Part shown: in pieces, positions 1 to 5,853 of the stretch | Layout: every line of letters starts with the position of its first letter | Numbering within the stretch: the stretch's first letter is position 1 | Source: SIG440 sp045591035 | GTDB taxonomy: Bacteria > Bacillota > Clostridia > Monoglobales > Monoglobaceae | Length of the DNA stretch: 39,212 bases | Assembly (NCBI GenBank): GCA_045591035.1 | Contig: JAZNSG010000040.1 | Coordinates: forward strand, 1 to 39,212 | Direction: 5' to 3' | Translations under genes and position numbers: made by a program | Notes under the pieces: model-generated | Told to the model about the DNA's origin: nothing | The model's database searches: none | What the model saw: only the letters and a program-made list of their open reading frames with translations

Positions 1-1047
1 TTATTTTATTCTATAATAACAAGTTGACTTGCCCGAACCTTCACGCTTTAGCTCTCCTTCGCTTACCATTTTACGAAGTGCCCCTTCAACGGAGCTTATG
101 CTGAGTGACGGACAGAGTTCTCTGATATCCTGTTTGGTAAAACGCCCCACCTTATTCAGTGACGCCTTTCTCACCATTTCAATTGCAGGAAGTTTTTCTT
201 CTACGATGGAAAATCTGTCTTCAAAGTCTTTATATGCAGCAAGGATAGTACCAAGGATGTATTTTATAAACGGTGTTGCATCCTCTAAGCCTTCATGCCA
301 TCCATCCTGAGATTTATTAAGGGAATCGTAATATAAATCTTTGCTCTTTGCAATTTTAGCTTCAAGCGAGATGTATTTACCAACATAAAATCCGCTTCTG
401 TAGAGTAACAAGGTGGTAAGCAGTCTTGACATTCTTCCATTACCATCATTAAAAGGATGAATGCAGAGAAAATCGTGAATGAAGGTCGGAATTGCAATCA
501 ATGGTTCAAGTTCAAGATTACCGATAACTTTATTATATTCTTCGCAGATTTTATCAAGCGCTTCTTCCGTTTCATAAGGTGCCAACGGCGTAAACAGAAC
601 TTCTGAATGTCCGTCGGGGTAAGTTGCGCTTATATAATTTTGCACACTCTTTGTTTTGCCAGCCATAGGGTTATTCATATGACTGTACATTATTTTATGA
701 AGTTGTAAGATATAGTTTTTAGAAATTGGAATTGCATCAAAGTTCTCATGGATAATATTAAGAGCATCTCTGTATCCCGCAATTTCTTGTTCATCACGGG
801 TTCTGGGAGCCGTTTTTTCTGCTACAAGTTGTTTAATACGTGTATTTGTTGTAACGATACCTTCGATTGCATTGGAAGACTCTGTGCTTTGCACCTTTGC
901 GATTTCCACAAGTTTTTCAAGCTCTTCCGGGCGCATCTTTAAATAGAAGTCCTGTTTTCCAGCTTCTTTATATATGCTAGCTACGAGACCGAGAAGTTCA
1001 GAATCCCATTTATGTTCTTTGATTATCGAATAATTAAATATTCTCAT
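1..1047 (-). CDS. Fic family protein (putative AMPylase) with C-terminal winged helix
   Basis: The 348-aa protein has the canonical Fic motif HPFNDGNGRMSR at residues 197-208. The His is the catalytic base, and the acidic residue plus Asn-Gly-Arg bind Mg-ATP phosphates. An upstream SSNAIEG segment (57-63) matches the inhibitory (S/T)xxxE(G/N) helix of class II Fic proteins, whose Glu blocks ATP until relieved. Family knowledge says such enzymes transfer AMP to Ser/Thr/Tyr of a target; no target can be named here. Residues about 290-348 look like a winged helix-turn-helix, suggesting DNA binding. The ATG is preceded by CCTCC (minus-strand GGAGG) at 1056-1060. The promoter is covered by a palindrome (see 1049-1103), consistent with self-repression. 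The gene lies just inside a probable integrated-element boundary marked by the tRNA-Ser fragment at 1385-1443. Confidence 0.9.
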   Translation of the reverse strand: MRIFNYSIIKEHKWDSELLGLVASIYKEAGKQDFYLKMRPEELEKLVEIAKVQSTESSNAIEGIVTTNTRIKQLVAEKTAPRTRDEQEIAGYRDALNIIHENFDAIPISKNYILQLHKIMYSHMNNPMAGKTKSVQNYISATYPDGHSEVLFTPLAPYETEEALDKICEEYNKVIGNLELEPLIAIPTFIHDFLCIHPFNDGNGRMSRLLTTLLLYRSGFYVGKYISLEAKIAKSKDLYYDSLNKSQDGWHEGLEDATPFIKYILGTILAAYKDFEDRFSIVEEKLPAIEMVRKASLNKVGRFTKQDIRELCPSLSISSVEGALRKMVSEGELKREGSGKSTCYYRIK

Positions 1048-1048
1048 G

Positions 1049-1103
1049 CCCTTAACCTCCTTTCTTTCCCTTAAATATTATCACATATTAAGGGAATTGT
1101 CAA
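1049..1103 (-). promoter_or_regulatory. Promoter and palindromic operator of the Fic gene
   Basis: On the minus strand TTGACA (1098-1103) and TAATAT (1075-1080) are separated by 17 bp. A perfect inverted repeat, TTCCCTTAA (1066-1074) N13 TTAAGGGAA (1088-1096), puts one arm in the spacer and the other over the predicted transcription start. A third CCCTTAA half-site lies at 1049-1055 between the Shine-Dalgarno and the start codon. This placement is typical of a repressor operator. The winged helix of the adjacent Fic protein is the obvious candidate repressor, which is an inference. Confidence 0.7.
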
Positions 1104-1384
1104 TGCTTTAAGTAGTTTTTCCCTTTTTTATTATTTGTTTTTAAGGTAAAGTTATTCTGCAAAACTGTTTCATCCTTTCATATGTTTTTTCTAACATTTT
1201 TCTAGCACTTTTCTAGCGAAAACCCAAAAAATGCATCAAAAAGCGGCAATACGAAAGATGCGAGAACAGCAAAGGCTTTGAAGGATTTTAACCCCTCAAA
1301 GCCTTGATTTTATGCGGTTTTTATCGCTTTTTAAGTTCCTTTAACTTCCGCTAATTTACTCTATCTAAAAAGAGTGTCTAGGAG
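1104..1384. other. Gene-free stretch at the inner edge of the putative integrated element
   Basis: No convincing ORF is present and stop codons interrupt all frames. A 10-bp stem (AAGGCTTTGA at 1272-1281 with TCAAAGCCTT at 1296-1305) is separated by a 14-nt loop and lacks an adjacent T-tract on either side, so it is not called a terminator. The stretch ends exactly where the tRNA-Ser 3' half begins, so it may be the arm region of an attachment site. Confidence 0.45.
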
Positions 1385-1443
1385 CTCGAAATGCAGTAGG
1401 TCGGCAATCCGGCGCCAGAGTTCAAATCTCTGCATCTCCGCCA
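1385..1443 (+). other. Displaced 3' half of tRNA-Ser(CGA): probable integration (att) scar
   Basis: The segment starts at a 7-nt anticodon loop CTCGAAA (anticodon CGA at 1387-1389). It continues through the 3' anticodon strand TGCAG, a class II variable arm (GTCGG/CCGGC, 1400-1413), a T-arm (CAGAG TTCAAAT CTCTG, 1416-1432), the acceptor strand CATCTCC (1433-1439), discriminator G and CCA (1441-1443). The 5' acceptor, D-arm and 5' anticodon strand are missing: the bases upstream (AGGAG) cannot pair with TGCAG. A break exactly at the anticodon loop is what tyrosine recombinases leave when integrating into a tRNA gene. A native-looking terminator follows, so the chromosome side is to the right and the element to the left. 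Confidence 0.7.
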
Positions 1444-1478
1444 AAAAGCGTGATGATATTAAAATCATCACGCTTTTT
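1443..1478 (+). terminator. Rho-independent terminator after the tRNA-Ser fragment
   Basis: GCGTGATGAT (1448-1457) pairs with ATCATCACGC (1464-1473), flanked by A5 and T5. It is symmetrical and could also stop minus-strand transcription leaving the 1480-1755 remnant. It was probably the original terminator of the intact tRNA-Ser gene. Confidence 0.8.
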
Positions 1479-1479
1479 C

Positions 1480-1755
1480 TTAACTATTTTTTATTCTCTT
1501 ATCTGTAATTATTCCGTATAAATATGACGGTCCTTGAAACCCTGCTTTTTGAATTTTTAAAACAGTAGGTTCTTTAACCAATAAAGCATTTTCAACATCT
1601 TTCTTCGGATTAGACCAATTTGTATTATGTAGCCTTATGTAATCTCCCTTACCATGAAAGTCATAAGGGATTCCTTTTACCGTTCTAAAAATTTCCCCGA
1701 CTGTTATTACAATATCTTCTCCATTCCAATTTTTTGCGAAACAAGTCCCATTTTT
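1480..1755 (-). pseudogene. Start-less ORF remnant (about 90 codons), unrecognised family
   Basis: A minus-strand frame open for 91 codons overlaps the last 49 bases of the GNAT gene in a different frame and ends at TAA (1480-1482). Its composition looks protein-like (for example GIPYDFHGKGDYIRL and KAGFQGPSYLYGII), but no ATG or GTG occurs in it; the only near-start codon is a TTG about 60 codons in, and the frame closes upstream with TGA. I do not recognise the family. The most economical reading is the C-terminal remnant of a truncated gene, with true homology probably beginning after the GNAT stop. A sequencing frameshift is the alternative. Confidence 0.5.
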
Positions 1756-2174
1756 TCATAAAATCTCATTGCACCTTTGTTACACGACCAAACATTCAGC
1801 GTCACATTGTAACAACCTTGTTTTTTTGCAAAATCCAGGACATATTCATACAAACTCTTGCCGATACTCTTTCCCCGGCAATTCTGGTCCACACAAAGGT
1901 CATCTATGTAAAGAGTTTTTATGTCCGCAAGAATATTATTTTCAAGATGTTGTTGAAGAACACAAAACGCATAACCTTTAACCTCGCCATTCTCCTCTGC
2001 CACAAAAATTGGTCTTTTATTATCTGCTATAATTTCAAAAAGCTCCTCATCTTTGTACTTTTTTGTATCCTTCTTGAATATATCAGGTCTGCCCTCATGG
2101 TGAACATTAAGGATCTGACAAAGAAGCTTGTTTATGCTGTCCAAGTCTTTGTTTTCTGCTCGTCTAATCTCCAT
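1707..2174 (-). CDS. GNAT family N-acetyltransferase
   Basis: The 155-aa single-domain GNAT protein transfers acetyl from acetyl-CoA to an amine; the substrate is not predictable. The acetyl-CoA pyrophosphate loop is visible as Q-N-C-R-G-K-S-I-G-K (98-107), after strand beta-4 (YIDDLCV, 89-95). The C-terminal motif LNVWSCNKGAMRFYEKMG (126-143) is typical of the RimI-like branch. The start at 2174 is chosen because AAGGG lies just upstream, whereas the frame upstream of it runs into the terminator hairpin of the preceding rubrerythrin gene. The C-terminus (MEKIL) looks natural, so the overlapping downstream remnant is probably not part of this protein. Confidence 0.85.
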   Translation of the reverse strand: MEIRRAENKDLDSINKLLCQILNVHHEGRPDIFKKDTKKYKDEELFEIIADNKRPIFVAEENGEVKGYAFCVLQQHLENNILADIKTLYIDDLCVDQNCRGKSIGKSLYEYVLDFAKKQGCYNVTLNVWSCNKGAMRFYEKMGLVSQKIGMEKIL

Positions 2175-2230
2175 AAAATTCCCTTCTTTAAAGCGAATAT
2201 TCTTAATCTTTATCTGCATCGTTAATATTA

Positions 2231-2262
2231 AAGACGTCATAAAGCGAACTTTATGGCGTCTT
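2231..2262 (-). terminator. Terminator downstream of rubrerythrin
   Basis: AAGACGtCATAAAG (2231-2244) pairs with CTTTATGgCGTCTT (2249-2262) around a 4-nt loop. On the minus strand the stem is followed by TTTAATATT. It closes the popT-like/nicotinamidase/rubrerythrin operon and separates it from the GNAT gene. Confidence 0.75.
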
Positions 2263-2270
2263 CATATTCA

Positions 2271-2807
2271 TTAGTAATTTTCAGCATGTACCTCAAAATA
2301 GCTTTGGGGGTGTGCACAAGTCGGGCAAAGCTCCGGTGCATCCGTTCCGACTACAAGATGTCCGCAGTTTCTGCATTCCCAAACCTTTACTTCGCTCTTT
2401 TTGAATACTTCCTGAGCCTCAACATTTTTAAGAAGTGCTCTGTATCTTTCCTCGTGATGCTTTTCGATAGCCGCTACCAAGCGGAATTTTTGAGCAAGTT
2501 CAGGGAAACCTTCTTTTTCAGCAGTCTCCGCAAAACCCGCATACATATCTGTCCATTCATAATTCTCGCCCTCTGCTGCATGAAGAAGATTTTCAGCTGT
2601 GTCGCCAATTCCGTTTAATTCTTTGAACCACAGCTTTGCATGTTCTTTTTCATTGTCTGCTGTCTTCTGGAAAAGAGCTGCAATCTGCTCAAAACCTTCC
2701 TTTTTAGCTTTTGAGGCAAAATATGTATACTTGTTTCTTGCCTGAGATTCACCTGCAAAAGCTGCTTCCAGATTCTTTTCGGTTTGTGTTCCTGCATATT
2801 TGTTCAT
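2271..2807 (-). CDS. rbr: Rubrerythrin
   Basis: The 178-aa cytoplasmic peroxide-scavenging protein of anaerobes reduces H2O2 to water using a diiron centre fed by a rubredoxin domain. The four-helix ferritin-like domain carries diiron ligands E20, E53-x-x-H56, E94/E97 and E115-x-x-H118. The C-terminal rubredoxin knuckles are C145-x2-C148 and C161-x2-C164. Length and domain order match classical rubrerythrin. The ATG at 2807 has a close AGGAGA ribosome site, and a TATAAT-like box on the minus strand (2825-2830) could be a private promoter, although no good -35 is visible. It is the last gene of a run with the nicotinamidase-like and DUF368 genes (48-bp gap) and ends at a strong terminator. Confidence 0.95.
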   Translation of the reverse strand: MNKYAGTQTEKNLEAAFAGESQARNKYTYFASKAKKEGFEQIAALFQKTADNEKEHAKLWFKELNGIGDTAENLLHAAEGENYEWTDMYAGFAETAEKEGFPELAQKFRLVAAIEKHHEERYRALLKNVEAQEVFKKSEVKVWECRNCGHLVVGTDAPELCPTCAHPQSYFEVHAENY

Positions 2808-2855
2808 TATTTTCTCTCCTTTATATTATATATTTTTATTGCTTTCTTCTTTAAC

Positions 2856-3353
2856 CTAAAAGACCTCAATCTGACACATTTTCATGGTGTCAAGAGCACT
2901 TTTGTGAGTTTCAGGGGTTACCCCTGCACAGCACGAACTGTCTACGCTGATTTTAATTTCAGGGAACAGAGCCTTGAGAATAAGTGCATTTGATACGACG
3001 CAAATATCTGTGCAAAGTCCCACTATCTCAATTTCTTCAAAGGCAAATTTATTCCACCCTGTGTATCCAAAGGACGGCTTATCAATGATTTTCGCCCCAT
3101 CCGTCAAAAGCTCAGAGCTGATACACCATCCGTCTGTCCCTTTTATGCAATGCTTGACAGGAAGGTTTCTGCCCTCACTTGTTTCAAGATAATTTTCACC
3201 ATGAGTATCACGGGTAAAGATTATTTCATCTTTGTTTTCTCTGTATTCTTCAATTTTCTTTTTAACCTTTGGAACAATCGTTATGGCCTCTTTTGTTCCA
3301 AGGCTGCCATCAATAAAATCATTTTGCATATCTATAACAATCAATGTTTTCAT
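2856..3353 (-). CDS. Isochorismatase-family cysteine hydrolase, nicotinamidase-like
   Basis: This 165-aa alpha/beta cysteine hydrolase most likely deamidates nicotinamide to nicotinate for NAD salvage. The catalytic triad is visible as D8 (VIDMQNDF), K92 (DKPSFGYTGW) and C118 (GLCTDICV). The metal-binding pattern D49-x-H51 with a further His at H68 (VKHCIKGT) favours PncA-type nicotinamidases over isochorismatases. A GGAGG site sits 6 bases before the ATG, and the preceding DUF368 gene ends only 17 bp upstream, so the two are probably co-transcribed. It is shorter than typical nicotinamidases (about 180-210 aa), so another small amide substrate remains possible. Confidence 0.8.
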   Translation of the reverse strand: MKTLIVIDMQNDFIDGSLGTKEAITIVPKVKKKIEEYRENKDEIIFTRDTHGENYLETSEGRNLPVKHCIKGTDGWCISSELLTDGAKIIDKPSFGYTGWNKFAFEEIEIVGLCTDICVVSNALILKALFPEIKISVDSSCCAGVTPETHKSALDTMKMCQIEVF

Positions 3354-3370
3354 ATGTGACCTCCAAAAGA

Positions 3371-4222
3371 CTAATCCTTTGATTTTCTGCTGTTTATAAA
3401 CTTTTTCAGCATTTGATTATTCTTTCTCATATTCCCCAGATAGTAAGATGCAAAAAATCCTGCAACCACAAGAACAAGGGCAAGGATTCCCCCTGAAACC
3501 GAGCCGATTTTGCAGGTCTCGTTCAGGACATTGGGAATAATCGCCAGAAAAAACCCAAACACCACCGAAAAGGTCATGGTATAAAAACGCTTTATCAGAA
3601 AGTTCATAACAGCGGAAATCAGCACTGCACCCACAACAAGTCCGCCCAGGGCAGGGATAAGAACCGCAAGGTTAAGCTCTGCCAACGAGCCTACATAAAG
3701 TTCATAAAGTCCCAAAGCCGACAAGATAACCGCACTGTCAACCCCGGGAACAATAGACGAACCCGCAACAGCTACACCCAGAAGCCCCGACTGAAGGGTA
3801 GTTGGATTTGTGACAACCGGGAACCAGTTTTTGTTATATGAAAACAAAAACAAACCCACAGCCACAGCTCCGGCAACCACCAGGTACATTCTCGTTCGGA
3901 ATCCGTTCTTTTTCACCTGCTTGTAAAAAAGGGGAACCGTGCCTATCACCAGGCCCAAAAACAAATACCTTGTCCCGAACTCGTAATTTTTCAGTATAAA
4001 GTTAACAATCTTGCTGAAAAGCAAAACTCCCGCTCCAAAACCAAGCACAAGCGGAATCAGAAATGCGATATTTTTTTTGAAATTTTTAAAAAGTGTTCCG
4101 ATTGCGTTGACTGCCTTTTCATAAAGACCAAGAATAATCAGCATAACGCTTCCGCTAAGGCCCGGAGCAACGCCGCCAACGCCCACCACAATTCCTTTCA
4201 AAAAATTTGTTAAAAACTTCAT
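3371..4222 (-). CDS. DUF368 membrane protein, PopT-like polyprenyl-phosphate transporter
   Basis: The 283-aa polytopic membrane protein belongs to the DUF368 family. Members (PopT) have been implicated in returning undecaprenyl-phosphate carrier lipid across the membrane for cell-wall and envelope synthesis. Two halves carry matching re-entrant-type motifs: VAPGLSGSVM...GLYE near the N-terminus and IVPGVDSAVI...GLYE about 140 residues later, showing an internal duplication. About eight hydrophobic segments are visible. ATG 4222 is preferred over the in-frame GTG at 4237, although the Shine-Dalgarno (GAGAG) is weak for both. The leader is unusual: a hairpin-array repeat lies between the inferred original promoter (4493-4521) and the gene. 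Confidence 0.85.
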   Translation of the reverse strand: MKFLTNFLKGIVVGVGGVAPGLSGSVMLIILGLYEKAVNAIGTLFKNFKKNIAFLIPLVLGFGAGVLLFSKIVNFILKNYEFGTRYLFLGLVIGTVPLFYKQVKKNGFRTRMYLVVAGAVAVGLFLFSYNKNWFPVVTNPTTLQSGLLGVAVAGSSIVPGVDSAVILSALGLYELYVGSLAELNLAVLIPALGGLVVGAVLISAVMNFLIKRFYTMTFSVVFGFFLAIIPNVLNETCKIGSVSGGILALVLVVAGFFASYYLGNMRKNNQMLKKFINSRKSKD

Positions 4223-4273
4223 ATTGCACACTCTCACAATTTGTTTTCTTTGGTATAAATCTAATTTATGACT

Positions 4274-4500
4274 TTCATTATACCGCTTATTTTTGCGATA
4301 TCCTCACTCTCGCTCGTGCGATATATTTGTTCCAAATGCGATATAATCTCACTTTCGTTCGATTGCGATATGCTTTAAATTCCTTTTCGCGTTCCGAAAG
4401 GACATATCACACCGCAAGGTATATCGCATACGAAGTATATATCGCAAATTCCGTCAAGAATTTATATCGCAGAATTCATCTTCGATGAATTCATTATACC
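4274..4500. repeat. Modular hairpin-array element flanked by an 11-bp direct repeat
   Basis: TTCATTATACC occurs at 4274-4284 and again at 4490-4500, bracketing about 205 bp. Inside are four GCGATAT boxes (4295, 4318, 4338, 4365), then their reverse complement ATATCGC (4421, 4439, 4464) plus a degenerate ATATCAC (4404), so the boxes form nested inverted pairs. Most inter-box segments are small hairpins: ATTTG/CAAAT, TCCTTT/AAAGGA at the centre, ACC-GCAA-GGT, ATAC-GAA-GTAT, AAATTC/GAATTT and, at the right end, GAATTCATC-TTC-GATGAATTC. The whole could fold as a multi-branched cruciform or RNA. The flanking repeat looks like a target-site duplication. No coding capacity is evident. Confidence 0.8.
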
Positions 4501-4521
4501 ACCAACCAAAAAATAAATCAA
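4493..4521 (-). promoter_or_regulatory. Inferred promoter of the DUF368-nicotinamidase-rubrerythrin operon
   Basis: On the minus strand TTGATT (plus 4516-4521) and TATAAT (plus 4493-4498) are spaced exactly 17 bp. The -10 lies within the 11-bp direct repeat, so a second TATAAT copy (4277-4282) exists on the gene-proximal side of the element but lacks a recognisable -35. Transcripts from this promoter would carry the whole hairpin array in a leader of over 250 nt. Confidence 0.65.
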
Positions 4522-4604
4522 TCCCTAATGAATGTATCTTAGCAAAAACTTATAGAAGTAATTTTAAAAAATTTTACAAATTTTCTTTAATATCAAAAAA
4601 AACA

Positions 4605-4633
4605 TTGATTTTTTTATAGTTTTGTGTTAAAAT
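4605..4633 (+). promoter_or_regulatory. Promoter of dnaN-recF-remB-gyrB
   Basis: TTGATT (4605-4610), a 17-bp spacer and TAAAAT (4628-4633) form a sigma-A-type promoter. The roughly 105-nt leader contains two possible stem-loops: CGAAAAA/TTTTTCG at 4664-4684, and TGGA...TCCA closing ACCT/AGGT at 4701-4728. The second ends just before the AGAGG ribosome site. No DnaA-box cluster is seen, so it does not look like oriC. Confidence 0.65.
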
Positions 4634-4746
4634 GATAGGGTACAAAGTAAAAACTGAATTAGGCGAAAAACCGTGTTTTTTTCGATTTTTAAAAAACAAA
4701 TGGAATTTTACCTGGTTTTTAGGTTCCAAAGAGAGGAAAATCTAAA

Positions 4747-5853
4747 ATGAAAATAGTATGCAACAAAAATACTCTTAACGAAGCTGTTATTTCTGTTCTC
4801 AAAGCCGTATCTTCAAATTCCAGTCTGCCTGTTCTTGAGGGCATCTTTATGAGTGCCACAGAGGACGGCCAGCTCACTTTGATTTCAAACGATATGAGCA
4901 TGGGCATTGAGGCAAAAATAGAAGCAGATGTTATAAAAGGCGGAAAAACCGTTCTTAATGCGAAAATTCTTGGAAGTATTGTTAAAAATCTTCCCGTTGA
5001 TGAGGTTTATATCGACCTGGATGAAAAGGGAATTTGTACCATTAAAAGCGGAAATTCGAAGTTTGAGATTTCTGCCATGAACCCTCTTGATTTTCCTGAG
5101 CTTCCTATAGTTAATCCTGAATATTCAATAAAAATCAGCAAGAAAACCCTTAAAGAAATGATTACAAAAACCATCTTTTGTGCGTCTGCAAGTGATAACC
5201 GCCCCATTCTCAAGGGTTGCCTTTTCGACATTGAAGAAGATATTGTAAGAATGGTTGCAACAGACGGTTTCCGTCTTGCAGTCAGGACATATCATCTTGG
5301 CGACAGCTATGCTGACAGAAAATTTGTTGTTCCTGCCAAAGCACTTGGCGAGATTAACAAAATTTTAAAAGACGACGAAGAAGATGTTCTTGTTAATTGT
5401 ACTTCAAAAAATGCTGTCTTTATTTTTGAAAATTACCGCATTGTTACCCGTCTTTTAGAGGGCGAGTACATAAACTACAAAAGCACAATCTACGACCAGG
5501 GTGAAATTGAGCTTGAATGTCCTCTTTATGAGCTTTTCGATTCGGTTTACCGTGCGTCATTGATTATAACAGAAAACGCAAACGATGCACCTGTAAAATT
5601 CCTTATTGAAAATGATAACATAAACATTTCCTGCGAAACAATCGTGGGAAAGGTTGACGACAACATCAGCGTAAAAACAGGCGAGGGAAGTCTTGAAATT
5701 GGCTTCTTTAACGAATTTCTTCTTGGAGTGCTTCGGGCTTGTGATGACGAAACGGTTAAAATAAAGTTTAAGAAAAACATCAATCCCATGTTGATAACGC
5801 CCATTGAAGGGGACGAATATGTTTATCTTCTTCTCCCAAGACGCCTTAAATGA
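4747..5853 (+). CDS. dnaN: DNA polymerase III beta subunit (sliding clamp)
   Basis: The 368-aa beta clamp dimerises into a ring that tethers DNA polymerase (here PolC at 15120-19439) and repair enzymes to DNA. The three repeated clamp domains are present over the full usual length, with conserved segments such as ILGSIVKNLP, ATDGFRLA (domain 2 region) and the C-terminal ...LLLPRRL tail. The ribosome site AGAGG is about 10 bases upstream of the ATG. It overlaps recF by an ATGA, so translation is coupled. In most bacteria dnaA sits directly upstream and the S4-domain gene rlbA/yaaA lies between dnaN and recF; neither is present here. Confidence 0.97.
   Translation: MKIVCNKNTLNEAVISVLKAVSSNSSLPVLEGIFMSATEDGQLTLISNDMSMGIEAKIEADVIKGGKTVLNAKILGSIVKNLPVDEVYIDLDEKGICTIKSGNSKFEISAMNPLDFPELPIVNPEYSIKISKKTLKEMITKTIFCASASDNRPILKGCLFDIEEDIVRMVATDGFRLAVRTYHLGDSYADRKFVVPAKALGEINKILKDDEEDVLVNCTSKNAVFIFENYRIVTRLLEGEYINYKSTIYDQGEIELECPLYELFDSVYRASLIITENANDAPVKFLIENDNINISCETIVGKVDDNISVKTGEGSLEIGFFNEFLLGVLRACDDETVKIKFKKNINPMLITPIEGDEYVYLLLPRRLK

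Noticed and set aside
1272..1305. Hairpin as a terminator of the Fic-side element
   Set aside because: The loop is 14 nt and no T-tract follows the stem directly on either strand.
1480..2174. GNAT gene and downstream remnant as one frameshifted gene
   Set aside because: The GNAT C-terminus ends as the family usually does (ME.IL), so no missing domain needs to be supplied by the remnant.
1734..2225. Plus-strand 163-codon open frame
   Set aside because: Antisense to the GNAT gene, which has clear domain motifs and a ribosome site; the plus frame has no recognisable family.
2253..2618. Plus-strand 121-codon open frame
   Set aside because: Antisense shadow of rubrerythrin.
4285..4489. Repeated GCGATAT boxes as a CRISPR array
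   Set aside because: Boxes are only 7 bp, invert in orientation at the midpoint, and the intervening segments are self-complementary hairpins of unequal length.
4238..4746. Replication origin upstream of dnaN
   Set aside because: No cluster of DnaA boxes (TTATNCACA) is present and dnaA is not adjacent; the interval is explained by the repeat element and two divergent promoters.
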